Assembly: GCF_009928445.1 (NCBI RefSeq)
Contig: NZ_JAABNO010000010.1
Location: 62,001 to 126,000 of the forward strand
DNA: 64,000 nt
Direction of reading: 5' to 3'
Source: Clostridium sp. C8-1-8
GTDB lineage: Bacteria > Bacillota > Clostridia > Clostridiales > Clostridiaceae
Positions 58,225-64,000 of this stretch are shown here, piece by piece. Numbering within the stretch: the first letter of the stretch is position 1; the number at the start of each line of letters is the position of its first letter. The position numbers and the translations under genes were made by a program. The notes beneath the pieces were generated by a model, which saw only the letters and a list, made by a program, of their open reading frames with translations, was not told the DNA's origin and did no database searches.

Positions 58225-59502
58225 TTGGAGTTTTATAATCCAAGTGAAAAAATAAAACTTATGAGAAAAAAGTTTAGGGTTAACCAGTCCGAGCTTGAAG
58301 ATGTAAATATGACTAGAGCTTTTATAAGCATGATGGAAAGTGGCAAGAGAAACGTAAGTAAAGCTAGCTCTAAGTTATTGGCTGAAAAATTTAATCGTAT
58401 CGCTAGCAGAATTGCAGTAAAATTAGAGCTAGATGATGAGTATTTTTCAAGGACACCAAAAGCGGATGCAATTTATTATTGTGAGAAGCAGTTGGAAGAT
58501 GATATCACACATAACGAGTTAAAGGATCTCATTAAGATTGCTTCTGATTTTAAATTGGACGAGCTGTTAGCAAGAATGTATAAATTAGACGGAGAAAAAT
58601 ATTTTACTGACAAAGATTACAAAAATGCATTTTTAGCATTTCGTAAGTCAATCGGAAAGTATAAGGAGCTTAGAGACAATATAGAACAGATCGATTTATA
58701 TCTTTCATTAGGAAAATGTAAGGCTAGTATAGGGGATCATGAGGACGCTATACACTATTTTGAGGAGGCTATAGCTTATTCATTAGAAGAGGGAAATAAA
58801 AAAACATATTATAGGGCCAATGTTAATTTGGCAATATCCTATACTAAAACCAAGCAATACCAGAAGTGTTTAGATATACTTGAAAAGTATATCTTATTAG
58901 AAAAAGAAGAAATGGAATTAGATGTAATAGTTAGAGCTAGGGTAACAAAAGCTAATGTATTATATGAGAGCAAGGAATATGAGAAAGCGCTTAATGAATA
59001 TTTAGAATTGGTAGATATTGTAGATGGGATAGATGAAATTAGACTTGCAGTACTATATAACAACATTGCAGAGTGCTTTTATGAATTAAATGATTATGAT
59101 AATAGTTTGAAATATATAGATATGGCTCAGCAGATTAAAGTAAGAATCAGCAAGGAGTCTTTGGCACATACGTTAAATACAAAGGCAAAAATATTATTTA
59201 GAAGAGGGTTACATTCAGAAAGTATACTTATATTCAAGTTAGCTATTGATCTGGCAGAGCAATTTAAAAATTTTGAGGCACTTATCGAGTGTTACAAAGA
59301 TTTAGTACTTGTTTATGAGTCTATTAATGACGATATTTCTATACAAGAATCTATGAATAAGTTATTAGAAACACTAGAATTTTATGATATAGAGTGTGGT
59401 AAGGCATATGCTATTTTAAAGCTGGCAGAAGTCTCTGCTAGAGATACACATAACAAGGAAACTGTAGATTTATTAAACAAATTAGAAGTTTTATTGAAAT
59501 AA
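58225..59502 (+). CDS. HTH-TPR regulator of the RRNPP quorum-sensing type
   Basis: The 425-residue protein has an N-terminal xenobiotic-response HTH (residues about 6-60: PSEKIKLMRKKFRVNQSELE, TRAFISMMESGKRNVSKASS) and then TPR repeats to the end, e.g. YFTDKDYKNAFLAFRKSIGK, LGKCKASIGDHEDAIHYFEE, NNIAECFYELNDYDNSLKYI and AKILFRRGLHSESILIFKLA. This architecture defines Rgg/Rap/NprR/PlcR/PrgX-like receptors that bind a re-imported peptide. I favour the TTG at 58225 after AGGGGTG over the GTG at 58216. A secreted peptide gene follows after 83 bases in the same direction, the usual layout of the pair. Confidence 0.85.
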   Translation: MEFYNPSEKIKLMRKKFRVNQSELEDVNMTRAFISMMESGKRNVSKASSKLLAEKFNRIASRIAVKLELDDEYFSRTPKADAIYYCEKQLEDDITHNELKDLIKIASDFKLDELLARMYKLDGEKYFTDKDYKNAFLAFRKSIGKYKELRDNIEQIDLYLSLGKCKASIGDHEDAIHYFEEAIAYSLEEGNKKTYYRANVNLAISYTKTKQYQKCLDILEKYILLEKEEMELDVIVRARVTKANVLYESKEYEKALNEYLELVDIVDGIDEIRLAVLYNNIAECFYELNDYDNSLKYIDMAQQIKVRISKESLAHTLNTKAKILFRRGLHSESILIFKLAIDLAEQFKNFEALIECYKDLVLVYESINDDISIQESMNKLLETLEFYDIECGKAYAILKLAEVSARDTHNKETVDLLNKLEVLLK

Positions 59503-59520
59503 ATTTAGATTATTATGCCT

Positions 59521-59557
59521 CATATTTTATGGAAATATGTGTATAATGTAGTATAAT
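59521..59557 (+). promoter_or_regulatory. Inverted repeat and two -10 boxes before the peptide gene
   Basis: CATATTT and AAATATG form a perfect 7-bp inverted repeat around TATGG, right before TATAAT (59542-59547) and a second TATAAT (59552-59557). No good -35 box is present, as often at activator-dependent promoters. It may be the operator of the RRNPP regulator. Confidence 0.5.
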
Positions 59558-59585
59558 TGTTATATACGATAAGGAGGTAGGAGAT

Positions 59586-59726
59586 ATGAAAAATAAACTT
59601 TTTAAAGGGATAATATGCTTATTATTATTTAGTATGGTTGCTATTCCAATTGTAAATAATAACAGTTCAAACGTTGGAAGTACAGTAGTTACGCCTATGA
59701 GCATTGAAGACCCAGGATATTTTTAA
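59586..59726 (+). CDS. Secreted signalling-peptide precursor of an RRNPP system
   Basis: This 46-codon gene is short but has an excellent ribosome site (AAGGAGG, 8 to 9 bases before the ATG). The product has a basic start MKNKLFKG, a hydrophobic export segment IICLLLFSMVAIPIV (residues 9-23), a polar spacer with NNNSSN, and the tail GSTVVTPMSIEDPGYF. This is the shape of PapR, NprX and clostridial Qss-type pro-peptides, whose C-terminal 5-10 residues become the signal after secretion and trimming. Its place directly behind the TPR regulator and the terminator after it support this. Which residues form the mature peptide is unknown. Confidence 0.75.
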   Translation: MKNKLFKGIICLLLFSMVAIPIVNNNSSNVGSTVVTPMSIEDPGYF

Positions 59727-59738
59727 AGAATAGATTAA

Positions 59739-59784
59739 GAGCTTATGCCAAATTATTTTAGATGTTTGCATAAGCTCCTTTTTA
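59739..59784 (+). terminator. Intrinsic terminator of the peptide gene
   Basis: GAGCTTATGC pairs perfectly with GCATAAGCTC and is followed by CTTTTT. Confidence 0.85.
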
Positions 59785-59932
59785 TCCACTATGAATACTA
59801 TATAAACACTAAAGTAAAAAAGGAACTCATATTAGCAAATACTAATAAAAAACACATATAAGAAGTTAAAGATTTATATGTAGTGGAGATTTATGTAAAA
59901 TAGGCTTTTATTTAAGGAAGATATAATTTAAA

Positions 59933-60202
59933 CTATTATATATGTATGTATTAAAGAAATGTGGGTGGCCATTTTCTTAATAACTGGAGAAATGAAAGTT
60001 ATTTATAGGGCTATGATGCTTAGTAGTAAACATATTTAGTGATTAAACATAAAGATTTATATATAAGAACATACCATTTAGAGCCAAGATCTGTTTTCAA
60101 AGCTCTTATTTTTATGAAGTGAAAGTTTGAAAATATAAAGTTTATAATTAAGAAGCTTATGTATACAATGATAACAACATTTATTTAACACATAACTATA
60201 GG
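59933..60202. mobile_element. MITE-like non-coding element III
   Basis: The left end (59933-59965, ATGTATTAAAGAAATGTGGG) and the right end (60172-60202, TAACAACATTTATTTAACAC) are inverted copies of the same sequence as in elements I, II and IV. It lies between the peptide gene terminator and the VOC gene and contains structured repeat copy 3. Confidence 0.5.
60067..60165 (+). repeat. Structured intergenic repeat, copy 3 of 5
   Basis: GAACATACC at the start and TTATGTAT at the end pair weakly (ACATA/TATGT). The inner TTTGAAAATATAAAGTTTAT is the best match to copies 1 and 2. It is the most decayed copy and lies within element III. Confidence 0.4.
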
Positions 60203-60321
60203 AAGCTAAATATGTATACAGAAGGTATACATAAAAGAAATAAATTATACTTAAGTGGATAAACTTTAAGTTTAGTGAAGATAATCTAGTAATAGAGGAT
60301 TAAGAAACGGAGGAAATATAA

Positions 60322-60687
60322 ATGTTTAAAAGTGGAACTATAACTATCATAGTATCTGATATAAAAAAAGCGGTGCAGTTTTATGTGGATACTCTTGAAC
60401 TAAAATTGCAAGCGCAAGTTGATGGGCATTTGGCTCAAGTGGAGGCACCAGGACTTTCAATTACTTTATTGAACCCAAATGGTGATCAAAAAATTGAAAT
60501 TAAAAAGTCTGAGAGTATTTCAATTGGGTTTGAGGTGGATAACTTAGATTCAACAATGGAGCTACTAAAAGCTAGAGGAATTGAATTTGAAGCTGTTAAT
60601 GATGGTAATGCTGCTAGATTAGCGTACTTTAACGATCCAGAGGGTAATTCGTTATACTTAATTGAGGTAAAACCACAAGCTGTATAA
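60322..60687 (+). CDS. VOC/glyoxalase-family protein
   Basis: The 121-residue single-domain VOC protein starts FKSGTITIIVSDIKKAVQFY with VDTLELKL, and ends with ARLAYFNDPEGNSLYLIEVK, the typical glyoxalase/bleomycin-resistance pattern. Metal-binding candidates are the glutamates in the last strand. Substrate unknown. CGGAGG is nine bases before the ATG. Structured repeats lie on both sides. Confidence 0.85.
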   Translation: MFKSGTITIIVSDIKKAVQFYVDTLELKLQAQVDGHLAQVEAPGLSITLLNPNGDQKIEIKKSESISIGFEVDNLDSTMELLKARGIEFEAVNDGNAARLAYFNDPEGNSLYLIEVKPQAV

Positions 60688-60797
60688 GAGGAGTTGACTT
60701 TAAAAATAAATTAATAGCACACATTTATATCAATGAGAATATTATATAAATAGTAATACTACTTATATAATCAGCTAGCTATAAAAATAAATAATAA

Positions 60798-60896
60798 ACA
60801 TATCAACTTCCAAGGTATAGTCTGTTTGCAAAACTCTTTTGTTTCTGAGAGAAGAGTTTAGTTTGAAAATATGAGCTTTACTAGGAAATGGTACGT
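60798..60896 (+). repeat. Structured intergenic repeat, copy 4 of 5
   Basis: ACATATCAACTTCC pairs with GGAAATGGTACGT at about ten of thirteen positions. An inner hairpin AACTCTT/AAGAGTT is followed by TTTGAAAATATGAGCTTTAC. It sits behind the VOC gene and before a terminator. Confidence 0.5.
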
Positions 60897-60907
60897 ATAT
60901 AGACACT

Positions 60908-60950
60908 AATGCCGTAAAAGTGAAGAGTAATTTTTACGGCATTTTTGTTT
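60908..60950 (+). terminator. Intrinsic terminator
   Basis: AATGCCGTAAAA pairs perfectly with TTTTACGGCATT, then TTTGTTTT. It lies 12 bases behind repeat copy 4, so the repeat would be transcribed with the VOC gene. Confidence 0.85.
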
Positions 60951-61075
60951 TGATATAATTCTAGAAGCTGTGAATAGGTAAATCATAGATAAAAAAGCTC
61001 TTTGCCAAAGAAAAATTGAATAAAAGATATTTTACTTACTATATAAAAGAAATTTATAGGAGTGGAGTTGTTTTG

Positions 61076-61255
61076 ATGAAGAGGTGTTTATATTATTTAG
61101 CTGCTTTTCTAATAGTCGTAGCAGTCTTTTGTGTACTATGCTTTATTTATAATGAAAACATAGATGCTTTGATAACCTATGATATAAAGTATGTAAAATT
61201 AGTAAAGACACCGGTTTATAGCCCAAATGATTTTAAGTATTTTTTAGATTATTAA
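61076..61255 (+). CDS. Small membrane protein, 59 residues, unknown
   Basis: The product starts MKRCLYYLAAFLIVVAVFCV, one membrane segment or signal anchor, and ends with a charged region, KYVKLVKTPVYSPNDFKYFL. GGAGTGGAG is about ten bases before the ATG; the frame extends up to 61016 without a better start. It resembles no family I know. It lies between structured repeats 4 and 5 and upstream of the ABC exporter genes. Confidence 0.5.
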   Translation: MKRCLYYLAAFLIVVAVFCVLCFIYNENIDALITYDIKYVKLVKTPVYSPNDFKYFLDY

Positions 61256-61281
61256 ACTACGATATAATCCATATAAACGAA

Positions 61282-61368
61282 CATACTACTTCAAGCAGAA
61301 ACTGAAAAGATAACTTTGCTGAATAGACAAAGTTTTAATTTGAATAGGTTTCAAAATGGAGTAGTATG
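61282..61368 (+). repeat. Structured intergenic repeat, copy 5 of 5
   Basis: CATACTACTTC (61282-61292) pairs with GGAGTAGTATG (61358-61368) over 11 positions with one G-U pair. The inner hairpin is AACTTTG/CAAAGTT. The TTGAAAATATAAA motif is not kept here, so the stem is better conserved than the interior. Confidence 0.5.
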
Positions 61369-61517
61369 AATACATATCTTCTTTGTTTATGCTTCACAGC
61401 GGTGACAAGACTCATATATAATCAACCTCCTTAATAATAGTTATTTTTTACGAAAACTTAAATTATAATTTTTAAAAGATGGCGGTTTATGGTGATTTTC
61501 GGCATGTATAAATTGAT

Positions 61518-61533
61518 AGTTACGTAAGTAACT
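61518..61533. promoter_or_regulatory. Palindrome AGTTAC-GTAA-GTAACT upstream of ABC exporter
   Basis: A perfect 6-bp inverted repeat with four-base centre about 155 bases before the first ABC gene. It has the size of a MarR- or TetR-type operator; no such regulator gene is in view. Confidence 0.4.
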
Positions 61534-61688
61534 CTATGGTATCTGAAAATTAGGTTTAATATAGCTACAATTCATAAGTCATAACTTCATCTATATTCCT
61601 AATATTAAGATATATGCAAGAAAGTTACAAGTGGGGTATAATAAGAAGGTGCCTTTTTATAGGAAAGTTCTAGAGCGAGGTGATGGTG

Positions 61689-63446
61689 TTGGAAAAACAA
61701 CTAGAAAGAGGAGAATTGCTTAAGGTATATTTTTGGACACTAAGCTATTTTAAGCCTTTTTTATTACAAACTTTTGTATATGTGTTATGTGGTGGGGCGT
61801 TGATTTTTGGTGAATTAATGATTCCTCGACGTATGGGATATTTAATTGATAAGGTTATTCCACTTAAGAATATGGGGCTTTTGATAAAGCAAGTGTTGTT
61901 TTTATGTGGGATTGTAGTGTTGATATTGATTGTAAAGTCAGTATTTAATTTACTAGAACAAATCATAGCTAATAAAATTACTAAAAATCAGCAGATTGAC
62001 TTAATGGTGAAGCTGCAAAAACTAGGCTTCTCTTATTATGAAAAAGTACCTACAGGACAAATCTTATCTCTATTTGAAAACGCTGTAAAAGAAACACAAG
62101 AAACCTATACCTTCTTATTTCCTAATTTTATTTATTGTCTGGCACAGTTTGTAGTGCCATCTATTATTTTAATTTTTGGACAACCTATATTCTTTTTGGC
62201 GGCAATGATTGGAAATGTTATATATGTATTTCTAAATAGATTTGCAAATAAAAAGATACATTATTATTTAGGCATTGAAACAAAAGCAGCTCAGGTATCA
62301 CAGCAGTCCTTATATGATTCTATTGTAGCTAGAAGTGAATTAAAAGCTATGGGAAGCAAAGATTGGTTTATAGATAAAACTATAAAAGATTTTGATGAAT
62401 ATAGGGTGGCAAGAATGTGGTCAATATTTTGGCGGCATTTTCGATTTACTACTGTTGGATTCACATTAACTATTTCTACGGTATTGTTTTATTTTTATGG
62501 CTTAAATTTGATACAAAGCGGTAGGTTACTCACTGGTGAGTTAATTGGATATAGCTTTTTAATGGGAATTGTATCCCGGGGATTTTCAGTGTTCTTTTAT
62601 ATTATCCCAGCTCAGCTTCATGCACTTAATTATGCAAAATATTTATATGACTTTTTAAAATTAAAGCCAGATGTTATAGAGGATAAGAATAGCTTAAAAG
62701 TAGAAATTGATAAATTTGATGTTGAGTTTAATAAGGTTTCCTTCTCTTATAATGATGATAAATCTATCCTAAACAATCTATCGTTTAATATTCCAGCAGG
62801 GAAGAAGACAGCTAAAGTTGGGGAAAGTGGTAGTGGTAAGTCAACTATATTAAAACTAATAGGAAGATTTTATGATGTTACTGATGGAGAAATTTTAATA
62901 GGAGGACATGATGTAAGAAAGTTAAGGCTAGAGAGCTTAAGACAAAACTTCGGCTACGTATTTCAGGATACTTACTTATTCAATATGTCGATTAAAGATA
63001 ATATTAGGTTTGGTAATCCTCATGCAACAGATGAAGAGGTTATAGAGGTGGCAAAAAGTGCCAGTGCTCATGAATTTATCATGGACACTGAAGAAGGCTA
63101 TGATACCTTAGTAGGTGAACGGGGCGTTCGTTTATCAGGAGGGCAAAAACAACGTATTTCCATAGCTAGGATGATGCTTAAAAAGCCTGAAATTATTCTG
63201 TTAGATGAAGCTACTTCCGCGCTGGATAATGTAACAGAAGCAGCTATTAAAAAATCCTTAGAGCAGTTGGCAGTTGGGCGAACAGTTGTTACTGTAGCTC
63301 ATAGGCTTTCTACCATTAGCGAATATGACTCAATTATAGTACTGGAGCAAGGAAACATCGCTGAACAAGGTAGCTATAAAGAGTTAATGGACAAGAAAGG
63401 GCTGTTTTATGGGCTTGTAATGAGAGGTGCTACAAATGTTGTCTAG
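61689..63446 (+). CDS. ABC exporter half-transporter (TMD-NBD fusion), first subunit
   Basis: The protein of about 585 residues has an N-terminal six-helix membrane domain (residues 1-320) and a C-terminal ATPase with Walker A GESGSGKST, Q-loop VFQDTYLFN, signature LSGGQKQR, Walker B IILLDEATSALD and H-loop VAHRLST. It is a type-IV exporter like MsbA, BmrC or peptide and drug exporters. The start may be ATG 61683, GTG 61686 or TTG 61689; GAGG at 61677-61680 fits the last best. The next gene overlaps it by 11 bases and encodes a second half-transporter, so a heterodimer is expected. Confidence 0.93.
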   Translation: MEKQLERGELLKVYFWTLSYFKPFLLQTFVYVLCGGALIFGELMIPRRMGYLIDKVIPLKNMGLLIKQVLFLCGIVVLILIVKSVFNLLEQIIANKITKNQQIDLMVKLQKLGFSYYEKVPTGQILSLFENAVKETQETYTFLFPNFIYCLAQFVVPSIILIFGQPIFFLAAMIGNVIYVFLNRFANKKIHYYLGIETKAAQVSQQSLYDSIVARSELKAMGSKDWFIDKTIKDFDEYRVARMWSIFWRHFRFTTVGFTLTISTVLFYFYGLNLIQSGRLLTGELIGYSFLMGIVSRGFSVFFYIIPAQLHALNYAKYLYDFLKLKPDVIEDKNSLKVEIDKFDVEFNKVSFSYNDDKSILNNLSFNIPAGKKTAKVGESGSGKSTILKLIGRFYDVTDGEILIGGHDVRKLRLESLRQNFGYVFQDTYLFNMSIKDNIRFGNPHATDEEVIEVAKSASAHEFIMDTEEGYDTLVGERGVRLSGGQKQRISIARMMLKKPEIILLDEATSALDNVTEAAIKKSLEQLAVGRTVVTVAHRLSTISEYDSIIVLEQGNIAEQGSYKELMDKKGLFYGLVMRGATNVV

Positions 63447-64000
63447 TATGTCATTTATGATTAAATATATAAATAAGAAACGCTGGCTTATATTGGGGTA
63501 TATTGCACTTTTCTTAGAAAGTGTTACAGGAATTGTTACAATCCTATTACAACGTGATTTAATTAATGAAGTCTTCATTGGAAAGCAGTATGATAAATTT
63601 CCTGCGTTACTAGCACTTTTTGCTGTTTTCTTCTTTGGTCCTAAGCTATGGTTTACCATTAGAAAAGTTGCCTTTTTCCATATAGGCTATCAGGTTCAAA
63701 GTTCTTTAACAAAGGATTTCTTGCTAAAAATCTATGATATGCCAACTGGGATCTTTAATAAAGAACATGTAGGTAAGCTATTAAACCATATGAGAAGCGA
63801 TATAGCTGATGCCAGTGACTTATCCATCAATCAGCTACTTTCAGAGGCAGTTAAAAATGCAATTACTATCTTATTGCTTTCATATTCAATAGCTCATATT
63901 AGTTTTATAATGCTTTTTGTTGTAATAATAGTGGCCATTTTTTATTATGCACTACTACATAAATTTGGTGAAAAAACTAAGAAGTTTGCACAGTGTGTTA
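63436..64000 (+). CDS. ABC exporter second subunit, 5' part
   Basis: The frame starts at the ATG after GAGAGGTG and stays open to the window end (188 codons). The visible part is a membrane domain: KYINKKRWLILGYIALFLES, QSSLTKDFLLKIYDMPTGIF and HVGKLLNHMRSDIADASDLS are typical of the type-IV exporter fold, with the D-(I/V)-x-(N/A) coupling region. The ATPase domain must follow beyond the window. It overlaps the first subunit gene by 11 bases, so the two are translated together and probably form a heterodimer. Confidence 0.85.
   Translation, partial: MLSSMSFMIKYINKKRWLILGYIALFLESVTGIVTILLQRDLINEVFIGKQYDKFPALLALFAVFFFGPKLWFTIRKVAFFHIGYQVQSSLTKDFLLKIYDMPTGIFNKEHVGKLLNHMRSDIADASDLSINQLLSEAVKNAITILLLSYSIAHISFIMLFVVIIVAIFYYALLHKFGEKTKKFAQCV

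Overview
The window looks like a chromosomal segment of a low-GC, anaerobic Clostridium (sensu stricto). The evidence is strongly AT-rich intergenic DNA, strong AGGAGG-type ribosome binding sites, frequent TTG and GTG starts, many intrinsic terminators, and a nif cluster of the Clostridium pasteurianum type: nifH-nifI1-nifI2-nifD-nifK-nifE and a fused nifN-B, with the long clostridial NifD insertion. No rRNA, tRNA, CRISPR array, intact insertion sequence or prophage was recognised.

Layout. 0-5 kb: the 3' end of an acetoacetate-decarboxylase-family gene, a short-chain dehydrogenase, and small single genes (AHSA1/START, double VOC, DUF1801, GNAT). 4.3-18.2 kb: the nitrogen-fixation island. It holds nitrogenase structural, regulatory and cofactor genes plus molybdate uptake genes modA and modB, but no modC, nifV, nifU or nifS. 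It is bracketed by two paralogous UPF0180 genes and, outside those, by two non-coding elements with matching terminal inverted repeats. 18.3-23 kb: a truncated ECF sigma gene, a PadR regulator with a DUF1700 membrane protein ending in 12-residue repeats, a Nudix hydrolase, and a PcfJ-like gene with a zinc-ribbon companion. 23.1-28.4 kb: a five-gene dipeptide/nickel-type ABC importer operon behind a promoter with a Fur-like box. 28.6-31 kb: an EamA transporter and an overlapping pair encoding a J-domain protein and a possible HNH-like protein.

31-50 kb is a beta-glucoside/cellobiose region. A minus-strand PTS operon (EIIA, EIIB, EIIC, GH1 phospho-beta-glucosidase) lies near a LevR-like PRD regulator whose AAA+ motifs look degenerate and a DUF3284 gene. 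Next come a HAD phosphatase, a LysR regulator with a TauE permease, a GH4 phospho-glucosidase with a divergent RpiR regulator, and a LicT/BglG antiterminator with three RAT-like sites, followed by EIIBCA and a second GH1. 50-57 kb carries a CCG-domain protein, a cytidylate-kinase-like protein, a second TauE permease, the remnant of an Rpn-family nuclease gene, a U32 peptidase-family protein (tRNA hydroxylation type) and a chemotaxis receptor.

58-64 kb holds the most distinctive system: an HTH-TPR regulator of the RRNPP type, directly followed by an unlisted 46-codon gene for a secreted peptide precursor. Within 4 kb downstream are a small membrane protein and two overlapping ABC exporter half-transporter genes, the second cut by the window end. 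Two non-coding repeat families run through the window. One is a set of four MITE-like elements with ~30-bp terminal inverted repeats. The other is a set of five ~95-nt elements whose ends pair into a conserved stem, possibly a structured RNA. All assignments come from reading the sequence and from family knowledge; no database search was possible.
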